Shown in pieces: positions 8,229 to 17,230 of a stretch of 64,000 nucleotides of DNA. The stretch is from Virgibacillus siamensis (GTDB taxonomy: Bacteria > Bacillota > Bacilli > Bacillales > Amphibacillaceae): positions 1,674,001-1,738,000 of the forward strand of contig NZ_FUIH01000007.1 of assembly GCF_900162695.1 (NCBI RefSeq), in the 5' to 3' direction. Position 1 is the stretch's first letter; each line of letters opens with the position of its first letter. The translations under genes and the position numbers were made by a program. The notes under the pieces were generated by a model, which did no database searches, had not been told where the DNA came from, and worked only from the letters and a program-made list of their open reading frames with translations.

Positions 8229-8783
8229 TCAGCCTTTTAATAATTTCTCTGTCTGTGTAAACCAAAGCTCTTTTACTTGTTCTGATAAAAATGGCGTGTA
8301 CTCGATAATAAACAGTGCTATGGAGGAATCATTTATCCATTCCTGCACTTGTGCCAGCGGTGTCAATGCCAGAATATATAAGATAATAAAAATCAACAGA
8401 TAGATTTCAACAAATCCAAGTACAGCACCTAATAGTTTATTTACAGAGTTTAAAACAGGCAAATCCGCAACGAAATCGAGCATTGATGCAATAATTTGCA
8501 GGATGATTTTTACTGCAAAAAATATAATCGCAAATGCTACAGCATTATAAAACGCCCCTTCCAGCGGCAATGATTCAAGAAAATCAGCCCAGGCACTGCT
8601 ATCAGCCAGTTCAGGGTATGGAATCCATAATGCCAATCGTTCTGAAAGGTCATCATAATAAAATGCTGCCACCAAAAAAGCAGTAATAAATCCAATCAGA
8701 TGAAATGCTTGCAGGATAAATCCCCGCTTTAAACCCATTAAAAAACCAAAAATCAGTAAAATTAGTATTAATATATCTACCAT
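8229..8783 (-). CDS. yshB: CvpA/colicin V production family membrane protein
   Basis: A 184-residue CvpA-family protein with four hydrophobic segments at about 2-20, 26-44, 78-100 and 118-142, the usual layout of this family. The motif LILLIFGFLMGLKRGFILQAF at the N-terminus is typical. The B. subtilis homologue YshB lies between zapA and polX, as here. The biochemical role in Bacilli is not established. The start ATG at 8783 has GAGGAT about 9 bases upstream, and the gene follows zapA with only 3 bp between the ORFs, so the two are surely co-transcribed. Confidence 0.9.
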   Translation of the reverse strand: MVDILILILLIFGFLMGLKRGFILQAFHLIGFITAFLVAAFYYDDLSERLALWIPYPELADSSAWADFLESLPLEGAFYNAVAFAIIFFAVKIILQIIASMLDFVADLPVLNSVNKLLGAVLGFVEIYLLIFIILYILALTPLAQVQEWINDSSIALFIIEYTPFLSEQVKELWFTQTEKLLKG

Positions 8784-8786
8784 TCT

Positions 8787-9050
8787 TTATTTATCCTCTT
8801 TCTTATTTATTGATCCCAGCAAAGAAGCATATTCTTCCTTCAGCTTCATATATTCATTCATTGTATTGACTGCTGTTAAAACAGCCAGTTCACTTGTATT
8901 CAATTGCTGGTTTGCATCATGAATGTCACGCATTTTTTGATCAACCAAACTTGCAACAAAACGTACATGCTGCGCATTTTCTTTTCCCATAATGGTATAT
9001 GGCTTATTATATATTTCGACCGTTACACGTGTTTTATCGTTCTGGGCCAC
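8787..9050 (-). CDS. zapA: Cell division protein ZapA
   Basis: An 87-residue ZapA, which binds FtsZ filaments and promotes Z-ring assembly at mid-cell. The N-terminal globular part carries TRVTVEIYNKPYTIMGKENAQHVRFVASLVDQKM, and a coiled coil of about 35 residues follows (NTSELAVLTAVNTMNEYMKLKEEYASLL). The start is GTG at 9050 with GAGGGGG upstream; the nearby ATG is out of frame. The gene is divergent from rnhC and is followed immediately by the CvpA-like gene, as in B. subtilis. Confidence 0.95.
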   Translation of the reverse strand: MAQNDKTRVTVEIYNKPYTIMGKENAQHVRFVASLVDQKMRDIHDANQQLNTSELAVLTAVNTMNEYMKLKEEYASLLGSINKKEDK

Positions 9051-9190
9051 ATGGATACCCCCTCAAAAATAGTTCACTTTATATTAACACAAACAGAAGC
9101 ATACGGGAAACTCCTGCCTCTTTCAATCATATATTTCAATTCTGTTTCCTGTCTGCTATAGTAAATAGAAGAAATTAATGGAGGATTGTC

Positions 9191-10120
9191 ATGCCACAGT
9201 TAGTAAATCGATATTCATCTTTGACCATTGGAAAAATGCAGCAACATTATACCGCTTGCATGCAGGAGCCGCCGCAAGGGGCAATTTTTAGAGCAAAGAC
9301 CGGTAATGCAGTCATTACTGCATACAAATCGGGGAAGGTCGTGTTTCAGGGCAAGAACCCGGAAACAGAAGCTGACAGATGGACACCGGAGCAAAACGGG
9401 CAGAAAAAAACGGGGTCTAAAACTTTCGAGACTTCACCGTATGCTCCACCGGAAACACTTTTCACAAGCAGTCATATCGGATCCGATGAAGCCGGGACAG
9501 GGGATTATTTCGGTCCCATTACTACTGCAGCGGCTTTTGTCAAACAGGATCAGCTGGAATTGCTTAAAGAACTGGGTGTTCAGGATTCGAAAAATCTTTC
9601 GGATACAACGATTCGTAAAATCGCAACAAATTTGATGCATCTTGATCTTCCTTATTCACTTCTGGTGTTACATAATAAAAAATATAATACATTGCAAAAA
9701 AAAGGTTGGAGCCAGGGGAAAATGAAGGCGATGCTCCACCATCATGCCATCAGCAAGCTGCAACAAAAAATTAGCACAGCACCGTTAGACGGTATATTAA
9801 TCGACCAGTTCTGTGAACCGCACATATACAAAAAACACATCGCATCGGAACAGCAGGAAATGGCTGAAAACACGTACTTTATGACGAAAGCGGAGGGCAG
9901 TTCACTCGCTGTTGCTGCTGGGTCCATCATTGCGAGGGCAAGCTTTTTGAATGAAATGGATAATTTGTCCAATCGGGTTGGGTTCACTTTGCCCAAAGGC
10001 GCTTCGAAAAAAGTCGATGTGACGATTGCAAGAATTATTAAAGCAAAGGGAAGAAACGTGTTAAACACTTGTGCCAAAACACACTTTGCCAACACAAAAA
10101 AAGCTGCACAGTATATGTAA
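9191..10120 (+). CDS. rnhC: Ribonuclease HIII
   Basis: A 309-residue RNase HIII (B. subtilis 313), which removes RNA from RNA-DNA hybrids. An N-terminal substrate-binding domain (about 1-90) precedes the catalytic domain. The active-site segment GSDEAGTGDYFGPI gives Asp99 and Glu100, and the third acid is in LDGILIDQF near 200. The arrangement DEAGTGD rather than DEVGRG marks type HIII rather than HII. It is transcribed away from zapA, with GGAGG 7 bases before the ATG. The repeat element described at 10156-10426 begins just after its stop codon and has replaced any native terminator. Confidence 0.96.
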   Translation: MPQLVNRYSSLTIGKMQQHYTACMQEPPQGAIFRAKTGNAVITAYKSGKVVFQGKNPETEADRWTPEQNGQKKTGSKTFETSPYAPPETLFTSSHIGSDEAGTGDYFGPITTAAAFVKQDQLELLKELGVQDSKNLSDTTIRKIATNLMHLDLPYSLLVLHNKKYNTLQKKGWSQGKMKAMLHHHAISKLQQKISTAPLDGILIDQFCEPHIYKKHIASEQQEMAENTYFMTKAEGSSLAVAAGSIIARASFLNEMDNLSNRVGFTLPKGASKKVDVTIARIIKAKGRNVLNTCAKTHFANTKKAAQYM

Positions 10121-10238
10121 GCGTGCTGGGATCGAAATTATTCGTTTAAAAACCAGGCTGGGACATATCAAAAAGTGTAATTCAAAAGCCGAACAATTTG
10201 GCGATCAGCGAAGGAAATATACGTTCGGGATTATAATT

Positions 10239-10343
10239 GTGAACATTATCATATTGATTGTGAACTTTAGCATTTTGAGCATGAACTTTATCATTTCAGC
10301 TTTCAACTATAGCGAAAACGCCTTCCGCTTTATCATTTCGGTG
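10239..10343 (+). repeat. Five tandem 21-bp units
   Basis: Units start at 10239, 10260, 10281, 10302 and 10323, each exactly 21 bp, with an approximate consensus of TGAACTTTATCATTTTGAGC plus one base. Units 1-3 are most alike; units 4 and 5 have diverged. Because 21 is a multiple of three, a plus-strand frame reads a 7-residue repeat (VNFSILS-like), but that ORF has no ribosome site or homology and is not called a gene. Confidence 0.75.
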
Positions 10344-10351
10344 CGGCCCGC

Positions 10352-10396
10352 AAAAAAACTAAAAACTGCCCGCTCCCCTATCAGGAAGCGGACAGT
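10352..10396 (-). terminator. Rho-independent terminator of pheST
   Basis: Minus strand: CTGTCCGCTTCC, loop TGATA, GGGAGCGGGCAG, then TTTTTAGTTTTTTT. It is a 12-bp stem with two G-U pairs, 40 bp after the pheT stop and inside repeat copy A. Confidence 0.9.
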
Positions 10397-10435
10397 CACA
10401 CAACTGCCGAACAATCTGTCCCAGCCCGTTTTCAC

Positions 10436-12862
10436 TTATGACCTGACGTATGCATCAAATTTATCATTTACCTTTCCTACAATTTCCTGATACGATGCCT
10501 CGACCTCTTCATCTTTTAATGTTTTTTCCGGATCCTGGTACAGCAGACTGATAGCAATTGACTTTTTACCATCTTCCAGGTGCTCGCCTTTGTATACATC
10601 AAAAATGTGTACATCCTGTACGAGCGGCGCACCGGTTTCTTCAATCTGCTTTTTAATGTCCCCTGCTCGTACATCCTCATCAACAATAAATGCGATATCC
10701 CTTGAGACAGATGGATATTTCGGAATTGGTTTATAGCTGTTGGAGCCGCTGTATACTTCCAACACATAATCCATGTCAATGTCAAAAATATATGTTTCCT
10801 TGATGTCCAAGTCCTTTTCCAATTTTGGATGAACTTGCCCCAGGTATCCTGCTGTTTTATTGTTAATCATAATAACGGCACATCTTCCGGGATGGAGTTC
10901 AGGCAATTCAGCCTGCACATAGTCTGCTTCGATTCCCAGGAAATCAAATAAACCTTCCAAGATTCCTTTTACCAAATAGAAATCCACGTGCTTTTTCTCC
11001 TGCTGCCAAAGATGTACTAACCAGTTACCTGTCAATACACCTGATGCTCTAAGCTTTTCTTCCGGCTGCTGTGTCAGATTTTCTTCAGCGGAAATAAATA
11101 TGTTACCAAGCTCATAATATGCAAGGTCCATCTGATTTCTTGCCTGGTTATAAGATACTGTTTGCAGTAATTCAGGAATCAAACTCAACCTTAAGGATTT
11201 ATGATCCTCCGTCATCGGCATGGATAAATGAACAGGCTTCGGATTTTTTTCGGATATTTCCGGACTGAGAAACTTCGTAACCAGTTCATCTTTCGTCAAG
11301 GAATAGGTAATAGTTTCCATTAATCCGGCTCCTTGCAGATAACCTTTAATTTCCCGTTTTAATTGTTGGTAATGTGTAAGCCCTCCAGCTTGTGAAGATC
11401 CTTTTGGCAATGTAAATGGCAAATTGTCATATCCATAAATTCGTGCAGCTTCTTCCAACATATCCTCAAAAATAGTAATATCCCCGCGCCGTGTTGGGAT
11501 TGTTACTGAAAATTCTTCTGCCTGTTGCTCAAATGAAAACTGCAATCTGTTTAATATGTCACCAATTTCTTCGTTTCGTATCGCTGTCCCAAGCCGTTTG
11601 TTGATTTCATTTGTATTGATTTCAACAATTTTTTCAGAACGGTCCAACTTATCAAATGTTGCTGGCTCAGCCAATACTGTACCACCGGCATATTTCTGCA
11701 TCAGATGTGCTGCCCGCATTCCTGCTCTGGCGACACGGTTCGGGTCTACTCCTTTTTCAAATCGAGTACTCGATTCACTGCGCAAACCGGTATCTTTGAC
11801 TGTTTTCCTGACAGATGATGGGTTGAAGTATGCTGCTTCAAGCAATACCGTTTTTGTATCCGCATTAACCTCTGTGTTGGCGCCGCCCATTACACCTGCC
11901 AAAGCAACCGGTTCTTTACCATTTGTAATTAGCAAGTGATCGGCTGACAGATTTCGTTCAACATCATCAAGTGTAACCATTTTTTCATCTTGTTTGGCAC
12001 GTCGCACAACAATTTTATCCGAATTCAATAAATCATAATCAAATGCATGAAGCGGTTGACCATATTCCAATAGAACATAGTTTGTAATATCCACTACATT
12101 ATTGATTGGCCGTATTCCTGCAGCTATCAATGCATTGCGCATCCATAGCGGGGACTTCCCAACCTCTAAATCCTTAATAATGACTGCACCGTAATACGGA
12201 TTCAATTCCGGGTTTTCCACTTCAACTGATACATGGTCAGTTGCTTTTTCCTCACTGAAATTCACTGTTTCATCCGGCAGCATAATGTCCTGATTCAAAA
12301 TAGCTGCTACTTCATATGCAACACCGAGCATACTTAAACAATCGGCACGGTTCGGAGTCAGGTCAAATTCCAAAACAGCATCATTAAGGTTTAACAAGGG
12401 TTCAACATCTTCGCCAATTTCTACATCATCAGGAAATACGAATATTCCATCTGCAACATCTTTCGGCACATATTTTTCTTCAATCCCCAACTCCTGTAAT
12501 GAACAAATCATGCCGTTGGATTCAATCCCCCGCAATTTCACTTTCTTAATTTTAAAATTACCTGGTAAAACAGCGCCTGGTCTGGCTACTGCCACCTTTT
12601 GCCCCTGACTGATGTTCGGTGCCCCGCAAATAATTTGTAATGTCTCATCACCAACATCAACCTGGCATAAATTCAGCTTATCCGCATTTGGATGCCTCTC
12701 GCACGATTTCACATAACCTGTCACAACGTTTTTACTCTCGTCGGCAATATATTCGATGCCATCAACTTCAATTCCGGTTTTAGTGATTTTTTCAGCCAGT
12801 TCTTCAGGTGTAATATCCCCAATATCAACATATCTTTTAAGCCAATTTATTGAAACTAACAT
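10436..12862 (-). CDS. pheT: Phenylalanyl-tRNA synthetase beta subunit
   Basis: An 808-residue PheT (B. subtilis 804), the large subunit of the alpha2-beta2 enzyme that charges tRNA-Phe. The N-terminal EMAP/OB tRNA-binding domain spans about 40-150 (VVTGYVKSCERHPNADKLNLCQVDVG). B3/B4 editing-domain sequence follows (LMQKYAGG, PINNVVDITNYVLLEYGQPLHAFD), then B5, the catalytic-like core, and the C-terminal anticodon-binding FDX-ACB domain (YKPIPKYPSVSRDIAFIVDEDV). The ATG overlaps the pheS stop as TAATG, giving tight translational coupling. The operon is governed by the T-box upstream of pheS and ends in a strong terminator. Confidence 0.97.
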   Translation of the reverse strand: MLVSINWLKRYVDIGDITPEELAEKITKTGIEVDGIEYIADESKNVVTGYVKSCERHPNADKLNLCQVDVGDETLQIICGAPNISQGQKVAVARPGAVLPGNFKIKKVKLRGIESNGMICSLQELGIEEKYVPKDVADGIFVFPDDVEIGEDVEPLLNLNDAVLEFDLTPNRADCLSMLGVAYEVAAILNQDIMLPDETVNFSEEKATDHVSVEVENPELNPYYGAVIIKDLEVGKSPLWMRNALIAAGIRPINNVVDITNYVLLEYGQPLHAFDYDLLNSDKIVVRRAKQDEKMVTLDDVERNLSADHLLITNGKEPVALAGVMGGANTEVNADTKTVLLEAAYFNPSSVRKTVKDTGLRSESSTRFEKGVDPNRVARAGMRAAHLMQKYAGGTVLAEPATFDKLDRSEKIVEINTNEINKRLGTAIRNEEIGDILNRLQFSFEQQAEEFSVTIPTRRGDITIFEDMLEEAARIYGYDNLPFTLPKGSSQAGGLTHYQQLKREIKGYLQGAGLMETITYSLTKDELVTKFLSPEISEKNPKPVHLSMPMTEDHKSLRLSLIPELLQTVSYNQARNQMDLAYYELGNIFISAEENLTQQPEEKLRASGVLTGNWLVHLWQQEKKHVDFYLVKGILEGLFDFLGIEADYVQAELPELHPGRCAVIMINNKTAGYLGQVHPKLEKDLDIKETYIFDIDMDYVLEVYSGSNSYKPIPKYPSVSRDIAFIVDEDVRAGDIKKQIEETGAPLVQDVHIFDVYKGEHLEDGKKSIAISLLYQDPEKTLKDEEVEASYQEIVGKVNDKFDAYVRS

Positions 12863-13911
12863 TACAGGATCCCTCCTTTTGCGTGATGATACTGACGTAA
12901 GAATCGCTTATCATTTGTATAGAATTGACGGATATCATCGATGCCGTATTTCAGCATTGCAATCCGATCCGGCCCCATTCCGAATGCAAATCCGGTATAT
13001 ACTTCGGGGTCATACCCGGCCATTTTCAACACACGCGGGTGAACCATGCCTGCACCAAGAATCTCAATCCAACCGGTTTTTTTACAGACTGAGCACCCTG
13101 CTCCATTACAAACTTTACAGGATATATCCATTTCCACGGAAGGTTCTGTAAAAGGGAAAAAGCTTGGGCGCAATCTGATTTTCCGGTCCTGTCCGAACAT
13201 TTTTTTAGCAAATTTATCAAGGATCCCTTTCAGATCGCTCATCCGAACATCCTTATCCACATATAGCCCTTCAATCTGCGTGAATTGATGGGAGTGTGTT
13301 GCATCATCCGTATCACGTCGGTAAACTTTACCGGGACAAATCATTTTCACAGCTTGTGTTCCTTTGTATTGATTCATTGTTCTGGCCTGGACGGGTGATG
13401 TATGTGTTCGTAACAACAATTCATTAGTTATATAAAATGTATCCTGCATATCACGGGCTGGATGGTTTTTCGGAAGGTTCAACGCTTCGAAGTTGTAATA
13501 GTCCGTTTCCACTTCCGGTCCTTCCTTAATTTCAAAGCCCATTCCAATGAATAAATCTTCAATTTCTTCAATGATACTCGTCAGCAAATGCGGTCCGCCA
13601 AATTGAACCGGCCGACCCGGCAATGTGACATCAATTGCTTCTTTTTTCAATTGCTCTTCCATGGCCTGTTCCTCAAGAACATTACTTTTCTGATCAATTT
13701 CTGCACTAATGGTTTCTCTGACTTTATTGGCTAATTCACCAACTACAGGGCGCTCCTCTTTGGACAGTTTGCCCATTCCTCTCAGGACGCTTGTTAAGGA
13801 TCCCTTTTTTCCCAAAACCGCCACCTTAATATCCTGAAGTTCTTTCGATGTGTAAGCATTTTGGATTTTTTCCAAAGTTTCCACCTGAATGGAATTTAAC
13901 TCATCCTTCAT
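12862..13911 (-). CDS. pheS: Phenylalanyl-tRNA synthetase alpha subunit
   Basis: A 349-residue PheS (B. subtilis 344), the catalytic subunit. The N-terminal coiled coil is at about 1-90. Class II motif 2 (KVYRRDTDDATHSHQFTQIEGL) and motif 3 (GFAFGMGPDRIAMLKYGIDDIRQFYTND) are plain, as is the phenylalanine-binding FFPFTEPSVE segment. It has a Cys cluster CKVCNGAGCSVCKKTGW. A longer frame opens at 13944, but the ATG at 13911 has GAAGGAGG 6 bases upstream and matches known starts, so it was chosen. The TAA stop overlaps the pheT ATG. Confidence 0.97.
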   Translation of the reverse strand: MKDELNSIQVETLEKIQNAYTSKELQDIKVAVLGKKGSLTSVLRGMGKLSKEERPVVGELANKVRETISAEIDQKSNVLEEQAMEEQLKKEAIDVTLPGRPVQFGGPHLLTSIIEEIEDLFIGMGFEIKEGPEVETDYYNFEALNLPKNHPARDMQDTFYITNELLLRTHTSPVQARTMNQYKGTQAVKMICPGKVYRRDTDDATHSHQFTQIEGLYVDKDVRMSDLKGILDKFAKKMFGQDRKIRLRPSFFPFTEPSVEMDISCKVCNGAGCSVCKKTGWIEILGAGMVHPRVLKMAGYDPEVYTGFAFGMGPDRIAMLKYGIDDIRQFYTNDKRFLRQYHHAKGGIL

Positions 13912-13989
13912 CAATATTCCTCCTTCAAAAATAAGTTCTTGCAACTGTTTGCTTTGTTTCAGCCATACAGATCAATTCGTTTAAAAAGA

Positions 13990-14262
13990 GCAGAAAATAT
14001 AAAAAACCCCGCCCCCTTTAAAAAAAGGGACGAGGTTGTCTTTTCGCGGTACCACCCTAGTTGACACAAAATGTGCCCGGCTCTTTGTGATAACGGGATA
14101 TTACCCGGAACACCTTTACTTGCTTTCACAAGGTCCCAGTGTCAGCTCCAGGGTGAATTGCAATAATCTTACCGGCAGAAATGTTCTCAGTCCATGACAT
14201 CTCTTCCCTTTGCCGGTTTCACGAATTATCGCTTGCCCTTTCGTCGCATGTATGATTCATGT
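13990..14262 (-). promoter_or_regulatory. T-box leader (tRNA-Phe) of pheST
   Basis: The hallmark T-box AGGGTGGTACCGCG lies at 14058-14045 on the minus strand. Upstream is a stem-I region with an AGAGA-type segment. A candidate specifier UUC at 14157-14155 is followed by A, as is usual, and matches phenylalanine. Downstream, CCTCGTCCC pairs with GGGGGCGGGG and is followed by TTTTTT (about 14035-13999), forming the terminator. Uncharged tRNA-Phe should favour the antiterminator. Confidence 0.92.
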
Positions 14263-14273
14263 TAAATCAATTA

Positions 14274-15017
14274 TCATCTTCTAATATAATACATTAATAT
14301 CCCCGCTGCAACACTAACGTTTAATGATTCCGCTTTCCCATATATTGGGATATGGACGGTTGAATCGGTCAGATGTAAAATTTCACTCTGGATTCCGGCA
14401 CCTTCATTACCAACAATTAATGCTGTTTTTTCGGGGACGGAAACTGTTTCAAAGGATACTGCATTGTTTAACGCGGAAGCCCATACTTCAAATCCTTGCT
14501 TTTTCAGCTTCGGTATTTCATGTACAATATTTATATGGAATACCGGCAAATGAAAGATGGATCCTTGTGTTGATCGTATTACTTTATTATTGTATGGGTC
14601 AACTGTACCCTCGCCTAGAATAACAGCATCAAAGCCAGCCGCATCTGCAGTCCTGATAATTGTTCCCAGATTCCCGGGATCTTGAATTGCATCAACTAAA
14701 AGAACGGACTTTTCTTCGCTTCGATCCATTTTTTTCATTTCGACAACCGCGGCAATTCCCTGCGGTGTTTCCGTATAGGATACATGCCGAAAGACTTCGG
14801 GACTTACATATTCAGTAATTTGATGACACCATTCCGGAACACCTGCTTCTTTCACTGCAATTACTTCAACTATTTTCCAGTTGCTTTTGTATGCTTCGTC
14901 AATCAGATGATGCCCCTCTATAAAAAATGTGCCCGTCTTTTCCCTTTCTTTGCGTCTGCCCAACTTTTTCCACTGTTTGACTTTGCTATTTTGAACTGAC
15001 GTTATCATATCATTCAT
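14274..15017 (-). CDS. ysgA: TrmH/SpoU-family RNA 2'-O-methyltransferase (YsgA-like)
   Basis: A 247-residue SPOUT methyltransferase. The substrate-binding N-terminal domain covers about 1-95 (SKVKQWKKLGRRKEREKTGTFFIEGHHLI). The knotted SAM-binding domain has LLVDAIQDPGNLGTIIRTADAAGFDAVILG, ALIVGNEGAGI and the final motif YGKAESLNVSVAAGILMYY. These are the three SpoU motifs; the target is probably rRNA, which is inference. The place before sspI matches B. subtilis ysgA. The start may be 15017 or 15008; AAGGA is too close to the first ATG. It is transcribed toward the pheS leader. Confidence 0.9.
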   Translation of the reverse strand: MNDMITSVQNSKVKQWKKLGRRKEREKTGTFFIEGHHLIDEAYKSNWKIVEVIAVKEAGVPEWCHQITEYVSPEVFRHVSYTETPQGIAAVVEMKKMDRSEEKSVLLVDAIQDPGNLGTIIRTADAAGFDAVILGEGTVDPYNNKVIRSTQGSIFHLPVFHINIVHEIPKLKKQGFEVWASALNNAVSFETVSVPEKTALIVGNEGAGIQSEILHLTDSTVHIPIYGKAESLNVSVAAGILMYYIRR

Positions 15018-15108
15018 TCCTTACAGTTATTTATTTTATTATCATACATATTTCCTGCAGCATCGGTCAAACTATCCTTAGTATAAATAATTGTGTGAGG
15101 TGTTCAAA

Positions 15109-15333
15109 ATGGATTTGAATTTACGAAAAGCAATTGTTTCCAACATTGCTTCCAACGATCAGGAACAACTTGAAGCAACTATTGTTGATGCAATTGAAAA
15201 GGGTGAAGAAAAAATGCTTCCGGGTCTCGGCGTGCTGTTTGAACTAATTTGGCAGCAATCTGGTGAAAAAGATAAACAAGAAATGGTTGATTCGCTGGAA
15301 CAAGGTGTCAAACAGGCATCCGCAAAGGATTAA
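15109..15333 (+). CDS. sspI: Small acid-soluble spore protein SspI
   Basis: A 74-residue SspI (B. subtilis 71), a minor spore-core protein made in the forespore. Its central segment EATIVDAIEKGEEKMLPGLGVLFE is nearly the same as in B. subtilis. A longer frame begins with TTG at 15091, but GAGGTG stands 8 bases before the ATG at 15109 and matches the family start. It is a single-gene unit that ends in a strong terminator. Its presence is direct evidence that the organism makes endospores. Confidence 0.96.
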   Translation: MDLNLRKAIVSNIASNDQEQLEATIVDAIEKGEEKMLPGLGVLFELIWQQSGEKDKQEMVDSLEQGVKQASAKD

Positions 15334-15360
15334 TTACTAATAAAACCTTACCTATTTGAA

Positions 15361-15404
15361 AAGATAGATGCATTTTATTCGGCATCTGTCTTTTTTTATT
15401 TTTC
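15361..15404 (+). terminator. Terminator of sspI
   Basis: AAGATAGATGC, loop, GCATCTGTCTT followed by a run of seven T. It starts 28 bp after the sspI stop. Confidence 0.9.
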
Positions 15405-15643
15405 CCTCTTTAAAAATGAATCCAATGGCCTAACTTTTCACTTCGGATTCGTTCCTGTTACAGTTCATTTGTGTTTTTCAGATAAAAAATGAATCTAAAG
15501 AACTAGCAATCTTTCGACTAAACTTAACACTATATGACTATAATTTTAGTAAATGGTATATAATGGATTTATATCGTTGTTATTAAGAATGCGTCTTAAT
15601 AATACATATGAGTATAAGGATAACAGAGAGGGGTTTCAGAAAT
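15405..15643 (+). promoter_or_regulatory. Promoter region of the ABC-2 operon
   Basis: AT-rich gap before the first ABC-operon gene. Two TATAAT-like hexamers are seen (15540-15545 and 15560-15565), each with a poor -35. No operator, RNA element or ORF was recognised in this region. Confidence 0.35.
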
Positions 15644-17215
15644 ATGGACGGGCCTGTAAACAATGGAAGAAAAAAGAAAGGAATTCCCAAAAAACTAATC
15701 GCAATTCTGGCAGCAGCTTTAATCATTATCGGCGGAAGTGTAGCCGCTTATGCTATGTTGACCGGATCTGCCAAAGCACAGTATTTCCTGGCAGAAAAAA
15801 ACACGATTGAATTTATTGGTGATAAATTTGAAGAACGCTTTCAGCCGGAATTTGACTGGGCGGAACAGGCAAGTAAAAATGCTACGGAGACCTCGTACGA
15901 ATTATCCGCGGCGTATAACGGACCTGTCGCTGCGGGAATAGGCGTTCCTCCCCAGTTGATTAATAATTCAACGATTGAATTGACAACTCAAATGAATCAA
16001 AAAAAAGCACAAATGATGACAGATGTAAATGTAAACTTCGGCGGGGTTGAAATCAATGATATCCATGTATTTTTAAATGAAAATGACTTATTGCTTAAAC
16101 TCCCCTTTCTTCAGGAAACACTAAAAATAACTGATAAAGACCTGAGTAAACTTCTTAAAGAATCGAATCCGGCCATTACTGGTGAACTGGATTTCAACAC
16201 AGTATTTAAAAGTTTGGACGGTTCTTTATCAGAGGAAGACCATGCATACATATATGCAGAATATCTGACATTCATTTATGAACAGCTGCCAAAGGATGCT
16301 TTTAAAACCAAAGACGAGACAGTGAAAGTTCAAGACAAATCAGTTGATGCAAAAAAAATCACAATGAAACTATCTGAAAAACAAGTAAAAAATATCCTTA
16401 GATCGGTACTTGAAAAGATGAAAAAGGATGATAGATTAAAGGCGCTTGTCAGGAAGCAACTTGAAATTCAACAATTAGGAACATTGTCCGCAACTTCAGG
16501 AAGCGGACAAATGCAAAACAATATCCAAACTGCCTTAGAAAATTATGATAAAGCACTTGATAAAATAATGAATGGCTTAAAAAACTTTCAAATACCTGAT
16601 GGGTTGACTTCCGAAATATGGGTGCACGATGACCTTATTGTAAAGCGAAACATGAAAATCAGTATCGCTCCTAAGGGTGAAAAACCATCCACTCTTACTG
16701 TTAATGGAACTCAATTATTGTCCGACACTTCACAAAAAGTGAAGTACAAACTGGCAGTTGATCAGCAGTCATTTACAGTTACTGCAAATCTTTCAAATCA
16801 AGATAATAAGCTGAAAGATTCCATTTCATTTTCTGACGGAAAAACGGATATCACATACAACGGTTCATCCTCGCTCAAGGACGGAACCCGTGAATTCGAA
16901 CGGAGCTTTTCTGTAGAAGGGGCAGGAACCTTTATATGGACTGGTGAAGCTGATTATAACAATGATAGAATGTCATCGGAGAACAACATCACAATGGAAA
17001 CTCCGGATTTACAGCAGGATATGATTGACCTGCAAATTGATAAAGAAGCCAAAACGATTAAAAAAGTTGATCAGCCTGGCAATTCAAACTTGAAAAATAT
17101 CGGCGACATGTCACCGATTGAAATGCAGCAATATATGGAGCAGGAAATAAGACCGCAATTCCAGCAATGGTTCATGAGCATTATGGGTTTTCCAGGCGGT
17201 ATGAACGGTTTTTAA
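15644..17215 (+). CDS. Membrane-anchored extracytoplasmic protein of the ABC-2 operon
   Basis: A 523-residue protein of unknown function. A basic N-terminus (GRKKKGIPKK) precedes one membrane segment at about 18-38 with no lipobox Cys and no clear cleavage site, so it is probably a type II anchored protein. The remaining 480 residues are hydrophilic and predicted to lie outside, with alternating strand-like and helical stretches and a C-terminus rich in Gln, Met and Pro. The upstream ATG at 15608 has no ribosome site, whereas AGAGGGG precedes 15644. It lies 15 bp before two ABC-2 permeases and an ATPase, so it is probably their cell-surface partner. The role is inference. Confidence 0.8.
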   Translation: MDGPVNNGRKKKGIPKKLIAILAAALIIIGGSVAAYAMLTGSAKAQYFLAEKNTIEFIGDKFEERFQPEFDWAEQASKNATETSYELSAAYNGPVAAGIGVPPQLINNSTIELTTQMNQKKAQMMTDVNVNFGGVEINDIHVFLNENDLLLKLPFLQETLKITDKDLSKLLKESNPAITGELDFNTVFKSLDGSLSEEDHAYIYAEYLTFIYEQLPKDAFKTKDETVKVQDKSVDAKKITMKLSEKQVKNILRSVLEKMKKDDRLKALVRKQLEIQQLGTLSATSGSGQMQNNIQTALENYDKALDKIMNGLKNFQIPDGLTSEIWVHDDLIVKRNMKISIAPKGEKPSTLTVNGTQLLSDTSQKVKYKLAVDQQSFTVTANLSNQDNKLKDSISFSDGKTDITYNGSSSLKDGTREFERSFSVEGAGTFIWTGEADYNNDRMSSENNITMETPDLQQDMIDLQIDKEAKTIKKVDQPGNSNLKNIGDMSPIEMQQYMEQEIRPQFQQWFMSIMGFPGGMNGF

Positions 17216-17230
17216 CGGGGAAGTGAACAT

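Larger units (their letters stand above)
10156..10426. repeat. Intergenic repeat element, copy A, with GGCTGGGACA termini
   Basis: The region between rnhC and pheT is bounded by perfect 10-bp inverted repeats, GGCTGGGACA (10156-10165) and TGTCCCAGCC (10417-10426). A direct repeat GCCGAACAAT occurs inside each end (10188-10197 and 10406-10415). The left end continues with CATATCAAAAAGTGTAATTC, as in the copy at 63.1 kb, and GGAAATATACG follows. The centre differs from other copies: it holds five 21-bp tandem units and the pheT terminator. Confidence 0.75.

Noticed and set aside
10071..10490. 139-codon plus-strand ORF across the rnhC-pheT gap
   Set aside because: It starts inside rnhC, has no ribosome site, and consists of the repeat element, the 21-bp tandem units and the antisense pheT end.
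15069..15098. Sigma-G promoter of sspI
   Set aside because: A GCATC / TATAAAT pair is visible but departs from the consensus at key positions, too weak to call.
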